The notes below the pieces were generated by a model. The model did no database searches and was not told where the DNA came from. It was given only the letters and a program-made list of their open reading frames with translations. This document shows positions 52,214 to 60,792 of a stretch of 64,000 nucleotides of DNA, piece after piece. Each line of letters starts with the position of its first letter. The first letter of the stretch is position 1. The DNA is from Elusimicrobiota bacterium. GTDB lineage: Bacteria; Elusimicrobiota; Elusimicrobia; UBA1565; JACRDR01. Location of the stretch: assembly GCA_016194745.1 (NCBI GenBank), contig JACQBA010000015.1:186236-250235 (forward strand), given 5' to 3'. The position numbers and the translations under genes were made by a program.

Positions 52214-53307
52214 GTCCTTAGGGCGACGCCGCCTATCCCGGCGCCGAGCACGATCCAGTGCTCGGGGACCTTCTTCCAGATCAACGCAAGCGCGGCGACT
52301 GCGATCGCGACGGTTGTAGAATCAACGAGCGAACGCCGGCCCAAGACGATGACCGCTCCGGCGATCGCGCCGACGGCCGCGGCGGTCACGCCGTCGACGA
52401 ACGCCGCGATGGCGGGGCGCTTGCCGTAGCGCTTGAAGTAGGGCGCGGGGATCACGGTGAAGAGGTAGCAGGGCAGGAAGGTCCCGAGCGCCGCGACGCA
52501 CGCGCCGGGAAGACCGGCGACCAGAAAACCGATGAATCCGACCGTGATCACGACTGGACCGGGGGTGATCATCGCCACCGCCACCGCGTCGAGGAATTGG
52601 CGATCGTTCAGCCAGCCGTGCTCCTTCACGACGCCCCCATAGAGGAACGGCACGATCGCCAGACCACTGCCGAAGACGAACGCGCCGGCCTTCCCGAAGA
52701 ACGCGAAGATCGCCGCGAGCAGGGTGGGATCGACGGCCGCGAGCGGCGCTCCGGACGCGGCTCGCCACGGAGGACTCCTCATCAGCCAGACGAGGATCCC
52801 GGCGGCCAGAAAAAAGAGCACGTTTTCGCTTTCGGTCCTGATGGTGACCCCTGCGGCCGCGAGGAAGATCAGCCACAGGAGCTTGTCCTTTCCGATCGTC
52901 TTCTTCGTCAGGCGATAGGCGCCGCACGCGATGATGGCGATGACGCACGCGCCGATCGTGTAGAAGGCGGCCTGCATCCAGTCCAAACCCCCGTAACGGC
53001 GGTAGGCCCAGCCCAACGCGACGACCATGATAAAGGAAGGCAGGATGAAGGCCGATCCGACGACTGTCGCGCCCCAGACGCCGTAATGGACGTAGCCCAG
53101 GTAGATCGCGGTCTGCGCCGCGAGAGGTCCGGGCGCGAGTTGTGCGAGGGCGAGGCCCTCCTTAAAATCCGCCTCGGCGATCCAGCGCCTCTGCTCGACC
53201 AGATCGCGCTGCATGTAGCCGACGAGCGCGACGGGGCCGCCGAAGCCTACCGCGCCTAGTCTGAGAAAATAGAGGCAGATTTCCCGAAGGGAATAGCCGG
53301 TCGTCAT
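52198..53307 (-). CDS. chrA: Chromate transporter ChrA (two-domain, CHR family)
   Basis: 369 aa with about twelve hydrophobic segments in two homologous halves. LGAVGFGGPVALVGYMQRDL, LAQLAPGPLAAQTAIYLGY, FVFGSGLAIVPFLYGGVV and MITPGPVVITVGFIGFLVAG are the CHR signatures (GGP, PGP) in each half. It pumps chromate out of the cytoplasm. It starts with an ATGA overlap on chrB and ends inside the ABC ATPase gene. Confidence 0.9.
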   Translation of the reverse strand: MTTGYSLREICLYFLRLGAVGFGGPVALVGYMQRDLVEQRRWIAEADFKEGLALAQLAPGPLAAQTAIYLGYVHYGVWGATVVGSAFILPSFIMVVALGWAYRRYGGLDWMQAAFYTIGACVIAIIACGAYRLTKKTIGKDKLLWLIFLAAAGVTIRTESENVLFFLAAGILVWLMRSPPWRAASGAPLAAVDPTLLAAIFAFFGKAGAFVFGSGLAIVPFLYGGVVKEHGWLNDRQFLDAVAVAMITPGPVVITVGFIGFLVAGLPGACVAALGTFLPCYLFTVIPAPYFKRYGKRPAIAAFVDGVTAAAVGAIAGAVIVLGRRSLVDSTTVAIAVAALALIWKKVPEHWIVLGAGIGGVALRTWIIR

Positions 53308-54287
53308 TTGGGCTTGCTGAAGGAAGCGTAAAAGGCATCGAACAGAGCGAGTCCGGCCTCGAGGCGTTTGGAGTCCTCGGGATGGACCGCGCAAAGCCCG
53401 CGGACGACTTGCGCGAATCCCGCGGCCTCGTGCCGCCCGAACTTGGCGTCCTTGAGATCGATGTCGTGCACGATCTCCGCGATCTGTGTGAGCGCCGGGT
53501 CGTCGAGCCGCAAGCGCTTCATCAGCGTCTCGAAGGTGCACCAGTCGCCGAAATGCGTGAACTCCCCCTCCGCCATGTCGAATCGGATCTCCGCGGCGCT
53601 TTGCCGTTCGTAGGGCGCGGCGACGAACTTAAACCGTGCCTTCGGATCCACATAACGCCGCACAAGCCACGCCGAGGCCAGGCGGTCGATGTGCGGCGAT
53701 TTTCGGGTGACCCAGATCTTTCCCTTCAGCTCGGCAACCTTCACCGGCGGCGGCGGCGCGGGGCTTTTCACGACCGACCGCGCCTTCGCCTGCCGAAGAA
53801 CCGCGTTCGCCGCCGATGCGGCCGCTTCCACCTTTGCCCGATTGGGCGCCCGGAAGAAGTCGATACGGCGCAGGCGCTCCAGCTCCGCCTGATGCTCGCC
53901 CCATTGCCGCTCCAAGCGCAACAGAGGCTCGGACTTGATGTGCCCGCCTTCGAGCGCGCTCTTGATCTTTTCCTTCCATGCCTCAACGGCGTCAATCAGT
54001 CCTGCAAAGTCCCCGGCGCGGGCGTTTTGGAACGTCTTGATGATCTCCTTGTCTTCCAGGCCGGTTACGGAATCACCCGCGAAGATCGACGCGTCTCCAT
54101 TCATCTGGAGGATCTCCTTGCGGAGCCAATCGAAGTCTTCCCGTGAGCCGGGAGCGTCGGGCAGGACATAGATGGAGTTCTTGATGGGGACGGCGCCCAG
54201 CGCTTGGAGCTTGCGTCCGACCTTGGCGCGGACGTAGGTGGGCTCGGCGGGAAGCTGGTGGGTCAGAAGGAGCCAGGTTCGTTTCAT
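53304..54287 (-). CDS. chrB: Chromate resistance protein ChrB (N and C domains)
   Basis: 327 aa. The N-terminal domain (LLLTHQLPAEPTYVRAKVGR; VPIKNSIYVLPD) and the C-terminal domain (SPHIDRLASAWLVRRYVDPK; FTHFGDWCTFETLM; IVHDIDLKDAKFGRHEAAGF) are the two parts of full-length ChrB. ChrB acts as a chromate-responsive regulator of chrA in several bacteria. Here it is the first gene of seven overlapping ones. Confidence 0.9.
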   Translation of the reverse strand: MKRTWLLLTHQLPAEPTYVRAKVGRKLQALGAVPIKNSIYVLPDAPGSREDFDWLRKEILQMNGDASIFAGDSVTGLEDKEIIKTFQNARAGDFAGLIDAVEAWKEKIKSALEGGHIKSEPLLRLERQWGEHQAELERLRRIDFFRAPNRAKVEAAASAANAVLRQAKARSVVKSPAPPPPVKVAELKGKIWVTRKSPHIDRLASAWLVRRYVDPKARFKFVAAPYERQSAAEIRFDMAEGEFTHFGDWCTFETLMKRLRLDDPALTQIAEIVHDIDLKDAKFGRHEAAGFAQVVRGLCAVHPEDSKRLEAGLALFDAFYASFSKPK

Positions 54288-54288
54288 T

Positions 54289-54325
54289 TAACAGCTGTTA
54301 TAGTAAAACGGCTGTTATATTACAA
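54289..54325 (-). promoter_or_regulatory. chrB promoter with two operator-like repeats
   Basis: On the minus strand TTGTAA (54320-54325), 17 bases, then TATAAC (54297-54302) form a good sigma-70 promoter. Two 13-base repeats, AACAGCTGTTATA (54290-54302) and AACGGCTGTTATA (54307-54319), are spaced 17 bases apart and cover the -10 box and spacer. The first contains a perfect TAACAGCTGTTA palindrome. They are placed to bind a repressor, possibly ChrB itself. Confidence 0.6.
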
Positions 54326-54337
54326 CTGGGGACTACT

Positions 54338-55207
54338 TTAGCCGAACGCGCGAATGGATCGCCAGAATGCTTCTCCGGCGAGCCCGAGCGGGACGGTCTT
54401 GAGGCGGCAGAAGTAGACGGTCTGCTTGAGAGGGCCGAACGGCAGCTTGTGCCGAACCAGCCCCGGGACGGAACGAAGCTTCATGGAATGCAGCGGCGTG
54501 AGTACGTATCCCGCCCCCTGAGCGGCCAGCGTCATCAAAGACTCCTGCTCCGCCACCTCGATGGCCGGAGACGAGAGCTGGACGCCGCGTTTTTGGAGGA
54601 TCTCCTCGAACTCGAACCACGCGTGGTCCTCGGATCTGCATGAGAGCCACGGGATGGTCCGTAGGTCGTCCCAGGACAAGCTTCGCGCCGGAGACGGGCC
54701 GAGACAGACCAGTTCCTCCACGTAGACCGGCACCGCCTCGATCTGCGGATGCGTCGGGACTTCGATCGTGAACGCGAAGTCGATGTCGTGGCGGACTAGC
54801 GCGCTCAGCATCTCAAAAGGGAGGCGGTACTCCAGGCGAAAACGGATTCCTGGGTGTTTCTTTTGAAAGTCGCGGAGTTTTGGCAGAAGGAACGCTTTGG
54901 AGAACTCGCTCAGCGCCATGATACGGAGGTGGCCTTGTATGTCTTTGCTCTTGCCTTCGAGCGAAGTTTCGAGCGCCTCGAGAGTCTCGAACGCCGGCGC
55001 ACAAGCCCGATACACCTTTTCGCCTTCCTCGGTCAGGGCGATGCGATAGCCGGCGCGGCCGTAGAGCTTCCGTTGAAGATCCGTTTCCAGTTGCCGCAAA
55101 CGCTGGCTCACGGCGGGCTGGGTGACGTGAAGCCTGCGGGCCGCCGCGCCCACGCCGCCGAGTTTGGCGGTCCAATAGAACGCGTGGAGGGCGTCGAGAT
55201 CGAGCAT
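54338..55207 (-). CDS. LysR-family regulator
   Basis: 289 aa. The N-terminal winged helix (LHAFYWTAKLGGVGAAARRL; TQPAVSQRLRQLETDLQRKL) is a standard LysR DNA-binding domain and the rest is a periplasmic-binding-like effector domain. ATG 55207 is chosen by alignment with the family start; an ATG at 55234 adds nine residues. The gene ends just before the chrB promoter on the same strand, so it could regulate the operon or its own neighbours. Confidence 0.82.
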   Translation of the reverse strand: MLDLDALHAFYWTAKLGGVGAAARRLHVTQPAVSQRLRQLETDLQRKLYGRAGYRIALTEEGEKVYRACAPAFETLEALETSLEGKSKDIQGHLRIMALSEFSKAFLLPKLRDFQKKHPGIRFRLEYRLPFEMLSALVRHDIDFAFTIEVPTHPQIEAVPVYVEELVCLGPSPARSLSWDDLRTIPWLSCRSEDHAWFEFEEILQKRGVQLSSPAIEVAEQESLMTLAAQGAGYVLTPLHSMKLRSVPGLVRHKLPFGPLKQTVYFCRLKTVPLGLAGEAFWRSIRAFG

Positions 55208-55305
55208 TTGAATTATATTAGCATTACTAATCATCTCTATAAAAGAATACGATTAACGCTTATTAAAAGGATTGGCCTATCATATCCTCCTCTCGGAGGA
55301 TGAAC

Positions 55306-56169
55306 ATGAGAACGGTCAGACGCGGCGTGCTGCTGGCGGCGATCCTTGGACTCGCGGCGCCGGCATCCCGGTCGGCGGCGAACCCCCTCGGCGCCGGAAG
55401 CGACGCGATGCGGCGCGAGCTGACGGCGATACAAATCGCGGCGGCGGAATTGGGGCAGCGATCCGCGGCGACGCAAACGGACCCCTCAGGTCCGGACCGG
55501 GACGTCTCTCAGCTTCCCGAGGCGTTCCAGCGGCTCATCAAGTTCCAGAACTCCCACGAGGCCGCGGCCGCCCGCGTGTCGGCCTATCGAATCGGATATG
55601 AAAAGGTCTCTGAGAGAGCCGCGCGCGCATCGGGCGATTGGGCCGTGGTCTTGGACGTGGATGATACGGTTCTCGATCACCAGCAGTACCAGATCAACAC
55701 CGAGTTCAGGTTCGCTCCCGATACCTGGCACCGGTGGGTGCGGGAGGCGCGAGCCCCGAACGTGGCCGGCGCCAAGGAGTTCCTCGACAAGGTTCGCAGG
55801 CTGCCCGGCGCGCACGTCGTTTTCATCACCGACCGCAACGACTCGCAGAACGCCCCGACGATCGAGAACCTGATCAAGAACGGACTCTACCGGCGCGGAG
55901 ACCTGGTGCTGACGAAGAGCGGCGCGGAGGACACGAAGGAGATTCGCCGCCGCTGCGTCGAGATCAGCGCGGACGAGCGCTGCCGCGCCGCCGGGCCCAT
56001 GCCTATCTTGGCGCTTTTCGGCGATAGCCTGAGGGACTTTGTCGAAGTGCACGAGCGCGACCTGACGCCCAGCCGGATCGAAACCTTGCGCAATGACGCC
56101 CGCTGGGGTCAGTCCTGGTTCGTGATCGTAAACCCGATGTACGGACAATGGGAGCGCGGCTACAAATAG
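55306..56169 (+). CDS. Secreted HAD acid phosphatase, e(P4)/class B-like
   Basis: 287 aa. ATG 55306 is chosen because GGAGG ends six bases upstream; ATG 55300 is too close. A signal peptide follows. WAVVLDVDDTVLDHQQYQ is the DxDxT phosphatase motif and RWGQSWFVIVNPMYGQWERG the typical end of the e(P4)/5'-nucleotidase lipoprotein family. It should release phosphate or nucleosides in the periplasm. No lipobox is seen. Confidence 0.82.
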   Translation: MRTVRRGVLLAAILGLAAPASRSAANPLGAGSDAMRRELTAIQIAAAELGQRSAATQTDPSGPDRDVSQLPEAFQRLIKFQNSHEAAAARVSAYRIGYEKVSERAARASGDWAVVLDVDDTVLDHQQYQINTEFRFAPDTWHRWVREARAPNVAGAKEFLDKVRRLPGAHVVFITDRNDSQNAPTIENLIKNGLYRRGDLVLTKSGAEDTKEIRRRCVEISADERCRAAGPMPILALFGDSLRDFVEVHERDLTPSRIETLRNDARWGQSWFVIVNPMYGQWERGYK

Positions 56170-56285
56170 AGAAATTTTTCAATGTCGAAGACTATGAAGA
56201 CAATCGACCAATTAGGCCGGACTCGAGAACCTGAGATTTCCGCTCTCTACTGTATGCTGCGAGCCTCCGCACTTTTTGAAGTGCG

Positions 56286-56313
56286 AAAAGGCCAGGGATA
56301 ATAGGGCCTTTTT
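56286..56313 (+). terminator. Terminator of the acid-phosphatase gene
   Basis: AAAAGGCC (56286-56293) pairs with GGCCTTTT, ending in TTTTT at 56313. A small GCACTT/AAGTGC hairpin lies just before it. Confidence 0.7.
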
Positions 56314-56434
56314 GCGTACAAGCGGGTTGACCCCGCAACCAACAGTAGAGAAAGAATCAGTTCGAGCGCGATTCTCCCAGAACCCTCATTTGGTGCGCGG
56401 CGGCAGCCGCATGCGCAGTCGCCCGTATCTCTTT

Positions 56435-56536
56435 TCAGTCCGACGTCTTGCGCTTCGCGTATTTCTTCAAAGCGTTCTTAAAATCCCAGATCGTCTTGAG
56501 TTTTTTTCTCTTTAACTTGCCCCTGTGAGAGTCCAA
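56435..56536 (-). CDS. Short frame homologous to the small protein at 35911, copy 2
   Basis: 33 aa from a TTG start; the true start is uncertain and the gene may be a fragment. It reads KLKTIWDFKNALKKYAKRKT, which matches KLRTIWGLKSALQKHAKGKT in copy 1 at 14 of 20 positions, with the same spacing of the basic residues. Copy 2 lacks the first part (MGRNVVEQAAKKLLG) of copy 1. It may be a remnant. Confidence 0.35.
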   Translation of the reverse strand: MDSHRGKLKRKKLKTIWDFKNALKKYAKRKTSD

Positions 56537-56572
56537 GCTAAAAACGAGCTTCAAGCAATTCGGTCGTTAATG

Positions 56573-56608
56573 GAAGAACCGAAGGCGCAACGCGCACTTC
56601 GGTTCTTC
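56573..56608 (-). terminator. Hairpin after the cupin gene
   Basis: GAAGAACCGAAG (56573-56584) pairs with CTTCGGTTCTTC (56597-56608) around a 12-base loop. It ends the minus-strand cupin transcript. Confidence 0.6.
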
Positions 56609-56639
56609 TTTGAAGCAGAGGCGACGGCAGTACTGGCTT

Positions 56640-57011
56640 TTAATTCTTCTTCGCGTAGTCGACCATGCCCTGAAAGTCGACGACGACGACGGCCTCGTTG
56701 CCCACGACCCAGGCGTCGTGGCCGGATGGGATATTGAGGACGTCCCCGGCCTTTGAGGTCTTCTCGGTTCCGTCGTCCATCTTCGTCACCATGGTTCCCG
56801 ATACTTGATACCCGAAGTGGGCGGCCTGGCAGCTGTCCGTCTTGGCGATCGGCTTGACGCACGCCGACCACTTCCAGCCGGGCTCGAACGTCGCGCGGCC
56901 GATCGCGGCGCCGGCGACATTTACCAATTCGACTTTCCCTTTCTCGAACTTCCGGGTTTCCTCCGGCGAGTTCAGACTCTTGAGCTCAAACTTTTCCGCT
57001 GTCTTTTGCAT
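56640..57011 (-). CDS. Cupin-domain protein
   Basis: 123 aa. The beta-barrel motif is seen in GRATFEPGWKWSACVKP, GYQVSGTMVTKMDDGTEKTS, GDVLNIPSGHDAWVVGNE. Single-domain cupins of this kind often bind a small ligand or metal. The His in HFGYQVSG and the later SGHDA could be ligands. The function is unknown. Confidence 0.7.
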   Translation of the reverse strand: MQKTAEKFELKSLNSPEETRKFEKGKVELVNVAGAAIGRATFEPGWKWSACVKPIAKTDSCQAAHFGYQVSGTMVTKMDDGTEKTSKAGDVLNIPSGHDAWVVGNEAVVVVDFQGMVDYAKKN

Positions 57012-57116
57012 TGTTCCTCCCTAGCGATGGCTTCAATCACAGCCTAGCACAAGCGAGGGTTTTCGGCAATTGCCACTGAGTGACGACTGCTTGCGAGAAA
57101 GTTCTGTCGAGCTATT

Positions 57117-57449
57117 TTAGCCGCGGGGCCAGTACATAATGACGCCCACGCCGACGAGGCAGAAGGCGGCGCCTATGATGTCGAAGGAGTCCGGCGGCTT
57201 GTGATCGATGCGCCAGCCCCACAGCAGGGATAGGACTACGAAGACCCCGCCGTACGCGGCGTAGACGCGTCCGAAATTCGCCGCCTGAAAGGTGGGAATG
57301 ACGCCATAGAGAAAGAGGATAATCCCTCCACCGACCGCGAGCCATGCGCTCCGTCCTTCTTTAAGCCACTGCCACACAAGATAACCACCGCCGATCTCGC
57401 AAAGGCCCGCGAGGACGAATAGCAGGACGGACGTCGCGTGCGAGGTCAA
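57117..57449 (-). CDS. YnfA-family small membrane protein
   Basis: 110 aa with four hydrophobic segments. [20 protein letters not shown] and the end [12 protein letters not shown] are signatures of the YnfA (UPF0060) family, a small inner-membrane protein of debated role. TTG 57449 is chosen: it overlaps the previous stop as TTGA and gives the family's usual length (about 108). A longer ATG start at 57482 would overlap 37 bases. Confidence 0.85.
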   Translation of the reverse strand: MTSHATSVLLFVLAGLCEIGGGYLVWQWLKEGRSAWLAVGGGIILFLYGVIPTFQAANFGRVYAAYGGVFVVLSLLWGWRIDHKPPDSFDIIGAAFCLVGVGVIMYWPRG

Positions 57450-58255
57450 CGGCGTTTCGCTTTTGCGTCGCGAGGCGCGCATGCCTTGGCGGTCGCCGCG
57501 ATGACGTTCAGAGCGTCCCGACTGCCGTTGGCGTGGCCCTTCTCAAAGTCTCCATCTATCCGGGCCATCTGGTTGGTTACGTGCGCCAGGCAGACAACCG
57601 CCTTGCGCTTTGCGGCGGCAAAGGCGTATAGAGCCGCTGCTTCCATCTCGACCGCCAAGAGCCCCTGGCCTCGGCTATTCTTGATCGCGGACGCCGTCTC
57701 TCGAAACGGCGCGTCCGTGGTCCAAGTGCCCCCTTGGTACACCGGAACGGGAAGACCGTCGAACGCGCCCTTCAGGCGTTTGAGCAGCGTCCGATCGATA
57801 TGGCTGAACTCCGCGGGCGGCAGGTAGTGATAGCTTGTTCCTTCGTCGCGCAGGGCTTTGTCAATCAGAACGAAGTAAGGCGGAGGAGTCGTCGGCGTGA
57901 TCTGCCCGGAAGACGTGACGCTGATCAGCAGTTCGCAGCCGGACACGAACAGCTGCTCGGCCAAAAGCACTGCGAACGACGCTCCGACCGCGCAGCCGAT
58001 GATGCCGAGGCGTACCCCGGCATGCTCGAAATCGTAGAGATCGGTATGGTAGCAGGCCCAGGCGGGATTTTTCTCGGCGCGGCGCTCGGCAAGGAGAGCC
58101 CGCAGTATGTCCCCGTCCGGATCGAGCACGCAGATCCGAGGCACGGACCCCTTCGGCGTCGATTTCTGACGACGCGCCTCCCGCAGGAGGTTCTCGGCAG
58201 AGAAGAGAGACTCTTCGAGGTAGCGCTTCTTGGCAAGAATGGGCGGCGTCGCCAT
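57446..58255 (-). CDS. Nucleoside phosphorylase-family protein
   Basis: 269 aa. [23 protein letters not shown] packing (seen as [20 protein letters not shown]), [14 protein letters not shown] and the base-binding [13 protein letters not shown] fit the PNP/UDP phosphorylase family, which cleaves nucleosides with phosphate. The exact substrate is unclear. The YnfA gene follows with a TTGA overlap. Confidence 0.72.
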   Translation of the reverse strand: MATPPILAKKRYLEESLFSAENLLREARRQKSTPKGSVPRICVLDPDGDILRALLAERRAEKNPAWACYHTDLYDFEHAGVRLGIIGCAVGASFAVLLAEQLFVSGCELLISVTSSGQITPTTPPPYFVLIDKALRDEGTSYHYLPPAEFSHIDRTLLKRLKGAFDGLPVPVYQGGTWTTDAPFRETASAIKNSRGQGLLAVEMEAAALYAFAAAKRKAVVCLAHVTNQMARIDGDFEKGHANGSRDALNVIAATAKACAPRDAKAKRR

Positions 58256-58610
58256 CGTATCTTCAAGTCTAGCAGGATCGAGGAAAGACGAGCAAGCGAA
58301 GTTGACAGTCCGACTGTCCGCCGCTATCCGGCAGTCGTGAGGCATTAAGTTACGCGCATTCTCTTTGCGGTCGCGGTCGGACCGTTCTTCCTGGACGTCG
58401 CGGAGAATTATCTCAGCCATCGCGACGAGTCCGGACCCACGGCTCAATGCCAGGATTTCGTCTGCCCCGCTCACTCGACCATGACGGCCGAGTAAACGTT
58501 GTGAGTCGCCGGCGTGACGTGGGCTGCGATACTGCACCTCTCTTTTGCTCCAGGCCTGCATACGCCCGCCCGCGCGCCGCGAAAGAGGCTCCGATAGGCC
58601 GGACAAAATG
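58256..58610. other. Intergenic region with an open frame remnant
   Basis: No clear gene. On the plus strand 58349-58495 is open (about 48 codons: FAVAVGPFFLDVAENYLSHR; CQDFVCPAHSTMTAE) but has no ATG, GTG or TTG near its start after the upstream stop, so it may be a gene remnant or use a rare start. Confidence 0.3.
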
Positions 58611-58636
58611 AACCGGGGCCCGCGAGGGCCCCGGTT
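58611..58636 (-). terminator. Terminator of the rhodanese gene
   Basis: AACCGGGGCCC (58611-58621) pairs with GGGCCCCGGTT (58626-58636); on the minus strand it is followed by CATTTTG. Confidence 0.7.
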
Positions 58637-58663
58637 CCCCAATGAAGGAATCGTCCGCGGACT

Positions 58664-59092
58664 TTAGAGCTTAACGACGCCCAGTCCGGCTCCGGTCCAA
58701 TCCTTGAGCCCGCCTTCGTACGCGAAGACGGCAGAGTAGCCGAAGGACGCGAGCTTCTCGGCCGCCTGCTTCGACGACGGGCACTCGCCTCCCCCGCAGT
58801 ACACGACGACGGTCGCGTCCTTGGCGGGTACCTTTTCGGCCGCGAGCTTCTCGTTGATGGCGTCAACGGGAATCCATTTGGACCCCGGGATGTTGGACTC
58901 GGCCTTGTAGTGCTCCTTGTCCAGCGTATTCCAGAGGTGGAACGTCTCCTTCTTGTCGATCTTGGCCTTGAGGGCGGCCCGGTCGATCGTTTGAAACTTC
59001 ATTTTCGCGGCCGGCGCGACTTGCGCGACGGGCCCGACTTGCGTGACCGGCGTGGCCGGCGTGACGGGTGTGATCGGCGTTGTGGTCGTCAT
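58664..59092 (-). CDS. Rhodanese-domain protein
   Basis: 142 aa. The active-site loop is YCGGGECPSSK with the catalytic Cys, and the domain opens with IPGSKWIPVDAINEKL. The first 35 residues are a Thr/Pro/Val repeat (TPVTPATPVTQV), not a signal. It may transfer sulfur from thiosulfate or act in sulfur signalling. AAAAGGAG precedes ATG 59092. It is divergent from the LysR gene at 59184. Confidence 0.8.
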   Translation of the reverse strand: MTTTTPITPVTPATPVTQVGPVAQVAPAAKMKFQTIDRAALKAKIDKKETFHLWNTLDKEHYKAESNIPGSKWIPVDAINEKLAAEKVPAKDATVVVYCGGGECPSSKQAAEKLASFGYSAVFAYEGGLKDWTGAGLGVVKL

Positions 59093-59148
59093 ATCAAATC
59101 TCCTTTTACTCTCACCATAGTATGACACGGATCAGGGTGATCTTGAAA

Positions 59149-59176
59149 ATAGATAATATGCTATATTTTCATCTAT
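59149..59176. promoter_or_regulatory. Inverted repeat before the LysR gene
   Basis: ATAGAT and ATCTAT are separated by 16 bases in an AT-rich stretch between divergent rhodanese and LysR genes. It is placed like a LysR operator and could control both. Confidence 0.35.
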
Positions 59177-59183
59177 CAACTAA

Positions 59184-60089
59184 ATGATCCCTCTCAACTA
59201 CCACCATCTCTACTACTTCTACACGATCGCCAAGGCGGGCAGCATCTCCAAGGCGCGGGAGACCTTGCTGCTGTCTCAGTCCGCGATCAGCACGCAGCTC
59301 AAGCTCTTGGAGGGCGCGCTCGGCTGCACGCTCTTCGACCGCCGCAAGCAGCGCCTCCACTTGACCGAGGAGGGCCGCTTCGTGCTCAACTACGCCGAAA
59401 GCATCTTCGAGATGGGGCGCGAGCTCCAGGACAGCTTGAAGGACCGCCCCCGGTTGGGCGGCGTCCTCGTCCACGTCGGCATCCAGAGCGGCACCCCGCG
59501 CGCGTTCGGCCACGCGCTGCTCGAGTGCATCCTCGCGCGATTCCCCGCGGCGCGCGTCGATGTGCGGGAGGGACAGACGCCGGAGCTGCTCGAGGGGCTG
59601 CGGGAGCAGCGGCTGGACGTGCTGCTCACCGATGTCAGCATCCGCGGGCAGGAGCGGGATGTTCTGAGGAACCACCTGGTCGGAAAGGTGCCGATCGTGT
59701 TCGCCGCGGCGCCGGCCGTCGCGCGGCGCTATCGGCGCGTCCCCCGCGACCTCCACGGCGCTCCCTTCATCCTTCCTTCCTCGCCCAGCCATATCTATAT
59801 GCAGCTTCTGGATCTTTTGGCGGAATGGAAGGTGGAGCCGAAGGTCGTGGCCGAGGTGCAGGACGCGGAGCTGGCGCGCCATCTGGCGGCGTCGGGGCGG
59901 GGGATCGCCCCGCTCAACGCCTATACCGTCTCGGTCGACGCGGCGCCGAGGACGCTGCGCATTTTGAAGACCCGAAGGCCGTTGGGGCTATACGAGTCCG
60001 TCTATCTCGTCTCGCGGCGCCGCAAATGGCCCAATCCCATCGTGGAGCACTTGAGCCGGAAGTTCCGCCTGCCGACGAAGGCGACCTAG
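59184..60089 (+). CDS. LysR-family regulator, NhaR-like
   Basis: 301 aa. LNYHHLYYFYTIAKAGSISK followed by LLSQSAISTQLKLLEGALGC is the NhaR-type LysR DNA-binding domain, often tied to sodium/proton or osmotic stress. The effector domain follows. The rhodanese gene is divergent and shares its promoter region. The stop converges on the small membrane-protein gene with a four-base overlap. Confidence 0.85.
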   Translation: MIPLNYHHLYYFYTIAKAGSISKARETLLLSQSAISTQLKLLEGALGCTLFDRRKQRLHLTEEGRFVLNYAESIFEMGRELQDSLKDRPRLGGVLVHVGIQSGTPRAFGHALLECILARFPAARVDVREGQTPELLEGLREQRLDVLLTDVSIRGQERDVLRNHLVGKVPIVFAAAPAVARRYRRVPRDLHGAPFILPSSPSHIYMQLLDLLAEWKVEPKVVAEVQDAELARHLAASGRGIAPLNAYTVSVDAAPRTLRILKTRRPLGLYESVYLVSRRRKWPNPIVEHLSRKFRLPTKAT

Positions 60090-60268
60090 TTGAGGCTGCC
60101 GGCGGCCGGCGCGCCCGCGGCCGTCCAGCGCGATCCGGCGATCTCGATCTTCGGCCCGCCGGCCGCGCTGCCCGGCAGCGTCCAGAGAAAGAAGTTCTTA
60201 TTCCCCGCAAGGCCGGTCATGAAGGCGGCCCAGGCCATGAGCTGGAAATTTCGTCGTCTTTTCTTCAT
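60086..60268 (-). CDS. Small membrane-associated protein
   Basis: 60 aa. A basic start (MKKRRRNFQLMAWAAFMTGL) with a weak hydrophobic segment and an Ala/Gly-rich end. GGGGGG precedes the ATG. It lies close to the stress-type gene at 60292. No function is recognised. Confidence 0.4.
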   Translation of the reverse strand: MKKRRRNFQLMAWAAFMTGLAGNKNFFLWTLPGSAAGGPKIEIAGSRWTAAGAPAAGSLN

Positions 60269-60291
60269 CGACGTCCCCCCCTGCCTCTCGA

Positions 60292-60792
60292 TTAGATCCG
60301 CCTGACCGACTGCGTCCACAAAATGGACTTAGCCTTCGCGACGTCCTGCGGGGTGCCGTGCGCGATGACGAGCAGCTGGCCCTCCGCGAGCGCGAGCTCC
60401 TGGGAGGCGATGGAGTTCTGCGGGACGCCCAGGCGGTACAAGCTCGCCCCGAGCGGGCCGATGCCGGCGATCGCGGGCGGGTGCTCCAGGACGCGGACGA
60501 TGGAGGAGGCGACGGCTCCCGCCGCGAGCACGTGGCCGCTGCCGGGAAGCCAAAAGGCGCCGGCGCCGGAGAGGGCTTTCCACATCCGGTCCCAGAAGCC
60601 CTCCGTTTCGCTCCAGTGCTTGAGGCCGCCGCCGAGGTCGTAGCAGCCGTTCGCCTCGTCCTTGCCGAAGGCGTTCACTCCGACGATGGAGACCTTGGTC
60701 ATGTCGAAGCCGCCGCCGCGCAGGCGGCCGACCACGTCCTCCGCCTCCGTGGCGGTGTTGCAGACGTCGACGAGGGCGAGCAGGTCGATCAT
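60292..60792 (-). CDS. General-stress-protein-like (YflT-type) protein
   Basis: 166 aa. The N-terminal half (ALVDVCNTATEAEDVVGRLRG; GFDMTKVSIVGVN) resembles the heat-induced general stress protein 17M/YflT domain. A glycine-rich hydrophobic stretch (GPLGASLYRLGVPQ and neighbours) and a C-terminal alpha/beta end (LLVIAHGTPQDVAKAKSILW) follow. It is cotranscribed with the 66-residue gene upstream (ATGA overlap). Confidence 0.55.
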   Translation of the reverse strand: MIDLLALVDVCNTATEAEDVVGRLRGGGFDMTKVSIVGVNAFGKDEANGCYDLGGGLKHWSETEGFWDRMWKALSGAGAFWLPGSGHVLAAGAVASSIVRVLEHPPAIAGIGPLGASLYRLGVPQNSIASQELALAEGQLLVIAHGTPQDVAKAKSILWTQSVRRI

